From the NCBI GenBank assembly GCA_023444055.1, contig JAEZRV010000092.1, forward strand, positions 7,288-71,287: DNA of 64,000 nucleotides, read 5' to 3'. The translations under genes were made by a program, and so were the position numbers. Numbering within the stretch: the first letter of the stretch is position 1; each line of letters starts with the position of its first letter. Below are positions 1 to 9,380 of the stretch, one piece after another. The notes beneath the pieces are model-generated. The model saw nothing but the letters and a program-made list of their open reading frames with translations. It was not told where the DNA came from and searched no databases. This stretch comes from Bacillota bacterium. Lineage in GTDB: Bacteria > Bacillota > Clostridia > Acetivibrionales > DSM-1351.

Positions 1-3000
1 GAGCTGAAGTAATATCCTGTGACGAATACCTAGGGTCAACTTCCTTTATTAAATTTCCCACATCATCATATAAGTATTTTGTCACGAACCCTTCTGAGTC
101 TATTTTTGTTGTAATTTTCCCCATGCCATTATACAGATACTGAATAACACAATCTACACCGTTACAAGTGATTGTGTTTGAAGCTAAATTACCTCTCTTG
201 TCGTATTTAAGCTTTGTTATTTTTACCTTTCCGTCTTTTGTGAATGGTTCAGATTTTTCTGTCAGTCTGTTCCTGTAATCATAGCTATATGTGGTTTTAT
301 CATATCCTGTTCCATTGAATTGCTCCTGGGACAATACATTTCCTGCATAGTCATACTTAAATTTATTGATATAATGTCCATATTCTGTAGTCGTTTGGCT
401 AGCAGAATCTACAATCTTCATTACGCCTTCTTCGCTTGTTACTCTATCACCATAATCATATAAATATGAGTGCTTTATTAAACTATTTCCTGACTCATCA
501 ATGTATTCTATGATTTCCTTTTTATTTCCTTTATTGTCATATTCATTGTGAGTATGAGTTTTTCTGTTTTCATCAATTTTTCTGAACTCATCAGTAACTC
601 TGTCCATATTGTCAAAGTAATATTCAATGTATGATGAAACTGTATCTGAAGCAATACCATTATCAGTAACTACGTTTCCTTGAGTCATTGTTTCTATTCT
701 GCTGTAATTATCATTATACTTATCATAGCCGTATTTCTTATATGTATAGCTGTCAGCAGAATTCTTGTTATATATCCTTTCTTCCAGAACTCTTCCGGCA
801 GTATCATATAAATATCCTATTGTCCTTCCCTCAGTCTCTTCAATTGTGATAACCTTGTCGAGGCTGTTGTAGGTATATTTTGTTTCTTTATCCAGAGCAT
901 CCTTTTTAGTGATAAGTCTGCCTAAATCGTCATAAGAAAAGATTGTTTTACCCTTTGCATCTGCCTTTTCTGTTGTTTTGCCTGTATAGTCATATTTATA
1001 TGTTGTGTAATTAACCTTGTTAGTAGATTTGTCAAAATATCTCTCAGATTTGACAAGTCTATTCATAATGTCATAGTGCAGGAGGTTTTTATAGCCATCC
1101 TCATCAGTGAGCGTTAAAAGTAAACTAGTACTATCATCAGCAGCAGGAGATAAATATGTATAGTCCAGTGTAACGTTTTCTTTTCTGTTTTTATCATTTT
1201 CATAGTATTCTTTGTTTACCAGCATATTGTCGCTGTTGTAGGTGAATCTTGTACTATGACCGTTGGAATCAATTTCTTTAATCTTGTTCCCGTTTGAGTC
1301 ATATTCATCAGATTTTAACAAATGCCAAGCGTTTTGATCCTTGTCATAAACGCTGTATTTCACTTGGTTTCCAAATATGTCATATTGATACTGAAATTTA
1401 ACTCCCTCAGGGTCAATATACTCTATCTGCTTGTTTTGGGTGCGATAGCTGGTATTATATGTATCACTGTAATCATATTGCTTTAAAGTATTATCTGGAT
1501 AGGTTATCTTTTTTAATCTGCTTAATGTATCATAATCATAGTTAGTCCTGTTAGATCTATATGTGTTATAGCTTATATTTCCTTCGCTATCTGTTCCATC
1601 AGACTTAGCTGATTCATCTATCTCAGCTTTCATATTACCTGTGTTAAAGTCATATGCATATTTTTTTGAAATTTTAATATTACCATTATCTACAGTGCTC
1701 CACTGCTCAGTAAGATAAGCACCTTTCTGATTCACGCCGTCTGCATCTATTCCATATCTGTAATTGGTAATATAGTCATTCTCATTTGAATGAACTGTCT
1801 TTTTTGTCATATTTCCATGACTATCGTACTCATAATCGGTAATAAATAGATTTTCATTGCCACAATGAACTCTTTTCTCTTGTATTACATTGCCTTTTCC
1901 ATCTAATTCAAATATAATCTGGCAGTTGGTGTTTTCATCCTGATTCCAACTTTTTGATTCCATAACATCAAATTTATTATAGTCATATCCATATGTCACC
2001 ATATATTTATTTGATGTCGGATTACCATTTTCATCTCTAGCAGCTTCAGGTCCTGTATAATTTGTAAGATTTCCATTTTTATCATATGCATAGTTCTGGA
2101 TTTTCTTTACAGCCTGTCCCGTTTCCTGACCATTTTCCATCTTTATTAAAGTTTCTACTGTTTTTAGTGGAAACTTTTTGGTGTCATATTCTGTTTTTAT
2201 AGTTCTTTTATGATTAATACCTGTTTCTGCAGTATTAAGTAGCTCATGTATGCCATTGTATGTATATTTTGTATTTGTACCCTTATAATCAGTTTTTATA
2301 GTGCTGTATCTATAAGTTTCCTCCAGATAACCATTTATTGCCTCTTTTATTGCATCAGCATATGCACTGTTGCCAAAGCCATCAGCTTCACCTGTATATT
2401 TATATGTTATGCTGTCTTTGACATCATACTGGTATCTATCTAAAAAATTGGTTTTTGTAGAATCGTAACCTGTTTTCGCCAATTCCTTCTTCTCGAATAT
2501 TTTTCTGTACTGCATACTTCCGTCATTAGAAAGACCTTTTGTATATGTATTATATGTAAAGCGTTCTATTCTATTTGTTCTGCAATAGTCAATCTGAGTA
2601 AGGTTTTCGTATCTGTTATATGCAGAATATGTAGTGCCATTTTTAAATGTAAAACCAAGCTCAGGCTGGTCATACCAATAATGGTACTTTGGTTTTCCAT
2701 CAGTATCATATACTCTCTGCATTCTTGTCCTAACTACATGCTTTGAATCACTTACCAATACTGCTGATTTGTCATAAATAATTTTGTTCCCATCAGGAAG
2801 GGTTATGATAACTTGGAATTCTCCTTTTAAATCACCCGAATTAACAGTATTAGGATTCTGCGATGCTTTATAACTATCTTCTAGGCTGTAGCTATTATTT
2901 TCAATAGCTCCAACTTCAAAGCTTTGATTTTCCTTATATTCTATATTCACTTCTCTTCCAACTGTATCAATAATTTTGGATAGAAGTATCTTACTCTTAG

Positions 3001-3778
3001 TTTTTCCGTCAATCGTATAGTTCTGAGTCTTATACCTAAAAGTTATTGTATTACCATATCTATCTGCTATTCCTAAAACTCTTCCGTCTTCAGCAAAATA
3101 TGTTTTCTTGCCGCTTTTGTTTTCCATTAGATAGTATGAGGTTTCTCCATCACCATTACTAAATTCTTTGTTTTCTATTATAGTCACATCATTTATTGTC
3201 TGGTTATCAATAGTATAAGTATTATCATCTTTATTAAGGCTTACAGTATAAACATCACCGCTTTCTGTGTGAAGATACTTGTAGCTTGAACCGTCACTGT
3301 TACTCTTTATTTCAATAGTTGGGAATGAAAATCTCATACCTACACCCAAATCATACCTGTCTTCATAGAAAGAACCTGTAGTATCATCGGTGTAAACTGT
3401 ATCAACCCATGTTCCATAAACATAATCTGCTTTCATATCCCTTACATTTGCAGTGCCACTTTTATATATTCTCTTTATTTCCAAATCCAGTCCATTTACA
3501 CCTGGAAGCACATAATCGGTCTGAGCTAGGGAAAGCTCTCCACTCTGCGGGCTGATTGATTCCTCCGATGCATTATTTCTCAGGTATGCAGGAGACAACA
3601 TAGTATTATACTGCTGTGTTGGCCCTGTTTGATTATTCATAAATTCCTGTAAAGTTGACTTCTCCGTAGGTACATCCTCTGCAAATACCTTTTCCGTTGG
3701 TATGATAATTGTTAAACAAATCATTGAAAACATTACTGCCGATATAATTAAACTTTTATATGTTTTATTCTTATTCAA
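1..3778 (-). CDS. RHS/YD-repeat surface protein (C-terminus beyond left edge)
   Basis: One frame stays open from a TTG start at 3778 to the left edge, giving about 1259 visible residues. The TTG is preceded by a strong AGGAGGG ribosome site, and no ATG fits better. Residues 1-32 form a signal peptide (Lys-rich start, hydrophobic core, a VFAED-type cleavage region). An Rhs-type N-terminal region follows (PQSGELSLAQTDYVLPGVNGL), and then many YD repeats of the YDxxGN / YDYGDR type run to the edge. RHS repeat proteins form a hollow beta-shell, often around a variable C-terminal toxin or effector. That C-terminus is not in the window, so toxin function cannot be judged. The gene is the last of a same-strand cluster with two small anchored proteins and two Fn3 proteins. 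Export is inferred from the signal peptide. Confidence 0.88.
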   Translation of the reverse strand, partial: MNKNKTYKSLIISAVMFSMICLTIIIPTEKVFAEDVPTEKSTLQEFMNNQTGPTQQYNTMLSPAYLRNNASEESISPQSGELSLAQTDYVLPGVNGLDLEIKRIYKSGTANVRDMKADYVYGTWVDTVYTDDTTGSFYEDRYDLGVGMRFSFPTIEIKSNSDGSSYKYLHTESGDVYTVSLNKDDNTYTIDNQTINDVTIIENKEFSNGDGETSYYLMENKSGKKTYFAEDGRVLGIADRYGNTITFRYKTQNYTIDGKTKSKILLSKIIDTVGREVNIEYKENQSFEVGAIENNSYSLEDSYKASQNPNTVNSGDLKGEFQVIITLPDGNKIIYDKSAVLVSDSKHVVRTRMQRVYDTDGKPKYHYWYDQPELGFTFKNGTTYSAYNRYENLTQIDYCRTNRIERFTYNTYTKGLSNDGSMQYRKIFEKKELAKTGYDSTKTNFLDRYQYDVKDSITYKYTGEADGFGNSAYADAIKEAINGYLEETYRYSTIKTDYKGTNTKYTYNGIHELLNTAETGINHKRTIKTEYDTKKFPLKTVETLIKMENGQETGQAVKKIQNYAYDKNGNLTNYTGPEAARDENGNPTSNKYMVTYGYDYNKFDVMESKSWNQDENTNCQIIFELDGKGNVIQEKRVHCGNENLFITDYEYDSHGNMTKKTVHSNENDYITNYRYGIDADGVNQKGAYLTEQWSTVDNGNIKISKKYAYDFNTGNMKAEIDESAKSDGTDSEGNISYNTYRSNRTNYDYDTLSRLKKITYPDNTLKQYDYSDTYNTSYRTQNKQIEYIDPEGVKFQYQYDIFGNQVKYSVYDKDQNAWHLLKSDEYDSNGNKIKEIDSNGHSTRFTYNSDNMLVNKEYYENDKNRKENVTLDYTYLSPAADDSTSLLLTLTDEDGYKNLLHYDIMNRLVKSERYFDKSTNKVNYTTYKYDYTGKTTEKADAKGKTIFSYDDLGRLITKKDALDKETKYTYNSLDKVITIEETEGRTIGYLYDTAGRVLEERIYNKNSADSYTYKKYGYDKYNDNYSRIETMTQGNVVTDNGIASDTVSSYIEYYFDNMDRVTDEFRKIDENRKTHTHNEYDNKGNKKEIIEYIDESGNSLIKHSYLYDYGDRVTSEEGVMKIVDSASQTTTEYGHYINKFKYDYAGNVLSQEQFNGTGYDKTTYSYDYRNRLTEKSEPFTKDGKVKITKLKYDKRGNLASNTITCNGVDCVIQYLYNGMGKITTKIDSEGFVTKYLYDDVGNLIKEVDPRYSSQDITSA

Positions 3779-3815
3779 AATCAGCCCTCCTAGTTGATAA
3801 ATTTTTCAACTATTT

Positions 3816-4706
3816 TTAATAGTATTTTTCTTCGTATGCCAATGCAAAAATGTCTTCTATTGAAAGTCCCTGCTTTATTGATTTTAGAACGCTATTCTCA
3901 GTCTTTCCAAGCTTTTGAGATATTGTCAGTGCTCCTACAACCTCTTTTTCTGAGAGCCCACTTTGTTTTGTATACTTTGTAAGCTTTTCTCTTGTAAGTG
4001 ATAGATGCGGTGATTTTTCTAATCCGTTTACTATCCCATATTGAGCATTGATTAACCGCCAACTTAAACCTTCTATTTTTTTGTTTATAATATTTTCAAA
4101 TTCTGCCTTTGCATTCTGGCTTACTCTATCAGCTATCATAACATCATCTTCACCTATATCAGCTGTATTTAAAAGCTTTTGAAGATACTGAGAATCAAAG
4201 CTTCTAGGCGCAAATTCAGGATTGCCCTTTTTATATGCCTTAAATATGTCAGGCCAACTTTTGCCTGTTTCTTTTACTTTAATCATCTTCTCAAGATTAT
4301 TGACACTACCGTAGCAGACATTTAAATATGTGTATGCAATGAGTATATCAGGTAACTTATGCCCCTCTCTTATTAACCTTTCAATCTCATTCTTGAAGAC
4401 TATATGTACATTCAAAGTCTTAAGAAGACTTTTATAGTTATCTACATTTTTTGTATAATCATCAGGATCAGAAGCCTTTATCAAATCCAATATATCCTGT
4501 GAAATTTCAATACCTGTTTCATCCTTAAGCTGGCTATTAACTTTTGCAGGCTGATTTGTAAATTCATTTTCTGTATCTGTAACTGCTGCTATTTTCTCAC
4601 TAGATAAGTAGCTTCCAAGCTTCGAATAGCATATATAGCCTGCCAGTATTAAAAACACCGCTGTTATTGTAATCACCAGTACTCTTGCCTTTTTTACCTT
4701 ACTCAT
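3816..4706 (-). CDS. signal-anchored hypothetical protein, helical repeat motifs
   Basis: This 296-residue protein is not recognised as a named family. Residues about 8-27 are one hydrophobic segment after a basic start, so it is probably membrane-anchored or secreted. The rest looks helical. It has repeated short motifs of the form ISQ.L(G)..E..VL...KQG.S..DIF, seen as GKSWPDIFKAYK in the middle and GLSIEDIFALAYE at the end. The neighbouring 330-residue protein carries the same motif (GRSWNEVLKVLK), so the two may be distant paralogs. An AAAAGGAG site lies 9 bases before ATG. The gene sits 37 bp upstream of the RHS gene and is likely co-transcribed with it. A role in export or presentation of the RHS protein is only inferred from position. 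Confidence 0.75.
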   Translation of the reverse strand: MSKVKKARVLVITITAVFLILAGYICYSKLGSYLSSEKIAAVTDTENEFTNQPAKVNSQLKDETGIEISQDILDLIKASDPDDYTKNVDNYKSLLKTLNVHIVFKNEIERLIREGHKLPDILIAYTYLNVCYGSVNNLEKMIKVKETGKSWPDIFKAYKKGNPEFAPRSFDSQYLQKLLNTADIGEDDVMIADRVSQNAKAEFENIINKKIEGLSWRLINAQYGIVNGLEKSPHLSLTREKLTKYTKQSGLSEKEVVGALTISQKLGKTENSVLKSIKQGLSIEDIFALAYEEKYY

Positions 4707-4915
4707 GGACTAATTCTCCTTTTTGTTCTTAAGAATTTGCTTACATATTAAGTTGATTTTGTATTCAAACTTATCAATGGTTTACCGCCAAAATAATCAC
4801 TTGAATTAGTAAGGTTCATCTATTGACCCCACAAATCCAGCAATTATCTCTAATGTAGCTTTTAAATCTGTAGATATAAGCACCTGCAAGTTTTAAACTA
4901 TAATATAAACCTTTT

Positions 4916-5872
4916 TTAATTATCTAATGGGTTTATCTCCTGAATTTCATTCATTATCTCATCTGTTGGGTTTTTAGGTTTTACATCCGGAGCATTTGGT
5001 TTTGGAACATCTGGTAATGGACTTTTTTCCTTTGCAACACTAATGCTATTTTCTGTTTTTACTGTCTTATCATTTTGCTGCAAAGCATCTGTACTATCAT
5101 TCTCTTTGTTTTCCTTCTGAATTCTTTCAATAGCCTTCTGTTCAATCTTTTCAAGATTTATAATCTTTTGCTCATCCAGCAATGGTCTTTTCTCTTCTTT
5201 ACTTTTTAAATATGATTTCTTGTCCTTTATGTATTCATTTAAATCAAGTTCTGCCTGAATTGAATACAGATACTCATCAAGTGCTTTTTCATAACTTTCG
5301 AAATCAGTTTTAAGCTTAAGCATAAAATATACTGCATTTTTTACATCTATTTTTTCAAGTAACTTTGTATATAATGAAATATCTTCACTGTCTTTTTCAG
5401 AACTGCTTACACTAACCTCTGGCTTCTCCACCACTATCTGATTGTTTTGTACAATCTCCTGTAGCTGGAAAACAACTCTTTCTTCAAGCATTTTAGCCTC
5501 ATTTATTTCCTCGTCCGAGAAGCCCTCCTTTTTTAGTTTATTAGTGAATTCCTCTTCAAGACCTGAATTTAAAAGTAAATCATCCCTATTACTTCTGTCT
5601 TTTTTCTTACTAAGATTAGTACTGGTTTTTAAAACCTTTAAAACCTCATTCCATGAACGTCCTTTAGACTTTAGCTCAAATATTTCTTCAGTACTAAAGC
5701 CTGTCTCATTTGATATTTCAGATGCAATTCTTCTATCCTCTTCACTAGCACTTTCCATAGTTATAGAATTTTTATTACCAATTCCGCTTATAGTCAATGG
5801 TATAGTGGTCAAAAGTATAACTGCTGCTAGTAATAAGGCGACAAGCTTGTATTTTTTACCAATTTTTTTCAT
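4916..5872 (-). CDS. signal-anchored hypothetical protein with coiled-coil region
   Basis: The frame is open upstream to 5908 with a GTG, but the ATG at 5872 (MKKIGKKYKLVALLL) fits better: it starts a clear signal peptide and has an AAAGGA site 12 bases before it. That gives 318 residues. Hydrophobic residues about 7-28 are followed by a motif IASEISNETGFSTEEIFELK and then GRSWNEVLKVLK, which resembles the next protein downstream. A long charged, Lys/Glu-rich helical region follows, and then a Pro-rich tail (PKPNAPDVKPKNP) suited to cell-wall spanning. No enzymatic motif is seen. It lies between the Fn3 gene and the 296-residue gene. Three hairpins at 5926-6050 separate it from the Fn3 gene, so its expression may be uncoupled from upstream. 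Confidence 0.75.
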   Translation of the reverse strand: MKKIGKKYKLVALLLAAVILLTTIPLTISGIGNKNSITMESASEEDRRIASEISNETGFSTEEIFELKSKGRSWNEVLKVLKTSTNLSKKKDRSNRDDLLLNSGLEEEFTNKLKKEGFSDEEINEAKMLEERVVFQLQEIVQNNQIVVEKPEVSVSSSEKDSEDISLYTKLLEKIDVKNAVYFMLKLKTDFESYEKALDEYLYSIQAELDLNEYIKDKKSYLKSKEEKRPLLDEQKIINLEKIEQKAIERIQKENKENDSTDALQQNDKTVKTENSISVAKEKSPLPDVPKPNAPDVKPKNPTDEIMNEIQEINPLDN

Positions 5873-5925
5873 AACAACATCATTCCTTTCGCTGTGCTCA
5901 AGGCACAAAATGATATAAAATTATC

Positions 5926-6050
5926 GGTGGAGAACCCTGCTTCGATGTGGTAAGCAGTCTTTTTACGGCTCCACCTACACTGGCAAAAACCCACTTGTGG
6001 GTTTTGTGGCTCGAAAACGCACTATGTTTGCAATGACTTTGTTTTCGAGC
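5926..6050 (-). terminator. three consecutive hairpins between Fn3 gene and next gene
   Basis: On the minus strand, 12 bases after the Fn3 stop, there are three structures in a row. First is a 10-bp perfect stem, 6041-6050 with 6009-6018 (GCTCGAAAAC type). Second is a 9-bp perfect palindrome, 5997-6005 with 5986-5994, ending in a T-run, which is a good intrinsic terminator. Third is a two-tier stem, 5969-5975 with 5926-5932 outside and 5952-5957 with 5937-5942 inside. The first two resemble processing and termination signals. The third is downstream of the terminator and may be part of the leader of the next gene. Confidence 0.65.
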
Positions 6051-6061
6051 TATTGCCTCTC

Positions 6062-9000
6062 TTATTCAATATTAAAATTGATATTTGCCATTCCGCTTAT
6101 TTTAGGATTAAAAATTATTGTAGTAATTTCTCCAGACCAGTTTTTACCGGGTACTACGCTCTCACTTACAACAAACTCTATTCTTCCAGCACTATATTGA
6201 ACAGTCATATTTGTACCAGCTATTTTTCCAGAAGTTATATTGCACTCTTTTGTATATTCACATAAATCTACTGCTTCTAGTTCCTCCGGATTATATGTAA
6301 CCACAAATTTCAAATTTCCAAAAGATTGAATATTAGAAGCGAGAAATGCAAAATTGAACTCTGTTCCACTAATACATTCTATCTGATATGACAATCCTGT
6401 AGTAGTCACTGTTATTGGGTTGCTCCATGAAGCTCCAGTAGTGTTCTTGGCTCTTACCCTATATGTATGTGTCGTTCCAGGTGTAAGATCGTTATGAGGG
6501 TAACTTGACACTTCTCCCACATCCTCGATAACTCCATCAATTTCAACATCATATGCTACACCGGCTTCTTTAGTCCAGCTTAGAATTATCTGTGTATTAG
6601 TTGCATTTGCAATTACACCCTGAGGTGCACTTGGAGGATTTGGTAATGTAGAGAGAGCTACTGCTGCACACCATTTACCATATCCATTAGCATCCTTTGT
6701 TCTTACCCTATAGGAATAAAATGTTAAAGGCTCAAGTCCAGTATGGTTATATACTGTACTCTTTCCATTATCTACAATTTTACCATCTACTTCAATCTCA
6801 TACTGTGCATCTGTTTTAACTGCCTGCCAAGATAGTGTCACAGATTCGTTAGTAACAACTGCCACAATATTCGACATAGCAGAATTATCAACAATATCCG
6901 AATTCTCCTGTGGTAATGTAGAAATTTCAGCAAAACCGCTCCATTCACCTACACCGCTGATATTCCTTGCTCTTATTCTATATTTATGTTTAGTATTTGG
7001 AGTAAGTCCTGTATCCGTATATGATGCTCCGTTAATATTATTTACAGTTCTATTCTCGTCAATTTCAATCTCATAGTTCTCTGCAAAAGCTGAATTGTAC
7101 CAGTTCAAAGTTATAGAATCCATCTCTGCAGTTGCCATAATATTAGTAGGAGCTTGTGGTATTTCAGGCCATGTTTTAATAGTCAGTTTAGCACTATAAG
7201 CACTGCTTCCACCTTCGTTAAATGCCCATATTTCGCAACTATATGTGCTATTTGCTGGCAATCCATCTATTGTGATAGCAGTGGATGTGGTTGTCTGAGT
7301 ATAACTACCGTTGTTGCCTTCAATTGCTATATTGTATCCGACTGCGCCTTCTGTTTCATCCCAAGATAGGTTTATGCTATATCTTGATGCAGTGCCGTTA
7401 ACATTTTGAGGTGTTGCAGGTGGATTTGGAAGTGTACTTTCTTTCACAACCTCACTCCATCCGCTGTGTCCACCTTCATTCTTAGCTCGTATATGAAACT
7501 TATGTAAGGAATCAGGTTGCAAACCATCATATGTATATGTGGTACCTGTCGTATATATCAAATTTATATCTTCAGCTGAATCTACTCCTGCATCAGTCTC
7601 TATTTCGTATCCTTTTGCATTTGCTACTGGATCCCAGCTGATTGTTATTGAAGTTTGTGTTTTACTGGCAATTGATAGTACAGGTGCTATTTCAGGTGGA
7701 TTAGGGAAAGTAGTACCTGATATATAACTGCTCCAGGGTCCTACTCCACCTGCATTTACAGTTCGTATTCTATATTGATGTGTGCTGTCTGCAGCAAGGT
7801 TATTATGGGTATATGTATTTCCTGTCACAGTCACTGTGTCAGAGGTATTGCTGTCAAACTCAATTATATATGAAGCATTGTTTATCGCATCCCATGATAG
7901 TTTTAAGCTATTAATGCCTCTCTCAAGAGATATATTAGTAGGCGGCTGTGCCAGTGTTGTCGCTGTTATTTCTTGTGAAAATACACTTTCTGTCCCTGCG
8001 CTATTTTTGACTACAACATTAACTGCATATTTTGTATTCTGTAACAGACCCGTGGCAGTTACCTCTTTATTGGTAAGAGTTATCCATTGAGGTGATGTAG
8101 ATAATGTTCCGCTAGCAGTTACATAGCTTGAATCAACCATGACCTGATATAGTGTCGTTGCAGGGTTTGAGTCAAAGATATTTATATCCATAGAATTGAC
8201 AGTAGCATTGCTCTTTGTCACTTGTGGAACCTGAAGCTTTGTTCTTACCTGCTGTTCTTCCGATGTAGCAATATTCCCAGATGTGTCCTTGACTTCAACA
8301 TTGACTGAATATATAGTATCAGGTAACAATGAAATTTTGGGATATGAGTCATACGATATCCAATCAGAAGCAATATTATCCACAGTATATCGATATTGTA
8401 GATTACTCGTTGGAGTAATGGCGTCTGATGCCGTTACATATATGTTAATACGTGTATCCAGTGGTATACAGGTTACGTTGCTTATTGTCGGGGATCTATC
8501 TACTACAAATGAGATCGTTTTGCTTACCGGCTCACCTATTCCATCACTCACCTCAAATTTCAGTGGATGACTGCCATCCGATAAAGAACCTATACTCAGT
8601 GCATTAAAAACCACTTTTCGCCCGGAACTATCAGCAGTATTGGTTATTGTTTTTGTTTCTTTTAATACTGAGTCTATATAATATTTACAAGTTAAGGTGT
8701 CGCCAAATGTATCAAAAACAGTCATTGAAAGCTCACTGTTTTTCCCTTGGGATAATATTGTATCTTGAGAAGGTGTAGTAGATATAATTGATGGTGCTAC
8801 ATTCGAGCCTTTAAGAATATACCAATAGCCGTCAGTATGCATTCCATTATTAGGATAAGTCCCCTCCGGTGCCGCTAAATTAGTAGCTACTAAGCTTCCC
8901 TTAGACGCACTTCTTGTTCTTCTGTATATTTCTTCATCATAATATCCAGTCGAACCGATATTTCCAGCATAAGCATGTCTATATCTAAATGCAGAAAATG

Positions 9001-9319
9001 TATAATTAGAATGACTATAATCATCCTGATGATTCACCCACATTGCATTCTCTATGGATGGGGTATTATAGACATATTCGCTACCATTCCACACTGACCA
9101 GCCAGTATGTGTAGAGAATACAGCTTGTAGATTTACCGTACCAGCCCCATGAACATATGAATAAACCTCATCACTCCACGGTGAAAATGATACAGTATAT
9201 TTGTCATAATAGCATATATTTGCTGCTTCAACATTACCTTCAAACGAAACACTAATATTTATAAATGTAAATAAAACCATCAAAAACACTATTAATTTCT
9301 TTCTCTTAATTTTTAACAT
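6062..9319 (-). CDS. secreted Fn3-repeat protein with cohesin-like C-terminal module
   Basis: The start is the ATG at 9319 (MLKIKRKKLIVFL) directly behind GGAGGTTAT; the longer frame to 9346 lacks a site. The protein has about 1085 residues. A signal peptide of about 32 residues ends near NVEA. An N-terminal region of about 170 residues with aromatic-rich WNGSEY-type sequence is unassigned. Ig/Fn3-like modules follow, and then six clear fibronectin type III domains, each with the W-strand (LSWD..  GYxIE.D) and the YR.RAxN motif. The final ~100 residues (Y.PEELEAVDL, YSAGRIEFVV) recall a cohesin or related beta-sandwich and match the end of the next protein upstream. No catalytic domain or sortase signal is visible. 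It is probably a surface or extracellular adhesive scaffold, 62 bp downstream of its paralog. Confidence 0.85.
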   Translation of the reverse strand: MLKIKRKKLIVFLMVLFTFINISVSFEGNVEAANICYYDKYTVSFSPWSDEVYSYVHGAGTVNLQAVFSTHTGWSVWNGSEYVYNTPSIENAMWVNHQDDYSHSNYTFSAFRYRHAYAGNIGSTGYYDEEIYRRTRSASKGSLVATNLAAPEGTYPNNGMHTDGYWYILKGSNVAPSIISTTPSQDTILSQGKNSELSMTVFDTFGDTLTCKYYIDSVLKETKTITNTADSSGRKVVFNALSIGSLSDGSHPLKFEVSDGIGEPVSKTISFVVDRSPTISNVTCIPLDTRINIYVTASDAITPTSNLQYRYTVDNIASDWISYDSYPKISLLPDTIYSVNVEVKDTSGNIATSEEQQVRTKLQVPQVTKSNATVNSMDINIFDSNPATTLYQVMVDSSYVTASGTLSTSPQWITLTNKEVTATGLLQNTKYAVNVVVKNSAGTESVFSQEITATTLAQPPTNISLERGINSLKLSWDAINNASYIIEFDSNTSDTVTVTGNTYTHNNLAADSTHQYRIRTVNAGGVGPWSSYISGTTFPNPPEIAPVLSIASKTQTSITISWDPVANAKGYEIETDAGVDSAEDINLIYTTGTTYTYDGLQPDSLHKFHIRAKNEGGHSGWSEVVKESTLPNPPATPQNVNGTASRYSINLSWDETEGAVGYNIAIEGNNGSYTQTTTSTAITIDGLPANSTYSCEIWAFNEGGSSAYSAKLTIKTWPEIPQAPTNIMATAEMDSITLNWYNSAFAENYEIEIDENRTVNNINGASYTDTGLTPNTKHKYRIRARNISGVGEWSGFAEISTLPQENSDIVDNSAMSNIVAVVTNESVTLSWQAVKTDAQYEIEVDGKIVDNGKSTVYNHTGLEPLTFYSYRVRTKDANGYGKWCAAVALSTLPNPPSAPQGVIANATNTQIILSWTKEAGVAYDVEIDGVIEDVGEVSSYPHNDLTPGTTHTYRVRAKNTTGASWSNPITVTTTGLSYQIECISGTEFNFAFLASNIQSFGNLKFVVTYNPEELEAVDLCEYTKECNITSGKIAGTNMTVQYSAGRIEFVVSESVVPGKNWSGEITTIIFNPKISGMANINFNIE

Positions 9320-9380
9320 ATAACCTCCACACCGATTTCGGCACAAAAATGACGAACTATCAAAAATTGTCTCTAAACCC

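Noticed and set aside
3794..3982. 62-codon plus-strand frame across the end of the 296-residue gene
   Set aside because: It overlaps a well-supported minus-strand gene and has no independent support.
5442..5918. 158-codon plus-strand frame rich in Ser/Phe/Leu
   Set aside because: It is the mirror of the Lys/Glu-rich 330-codon gene on the minus strand and has no ribosome site.
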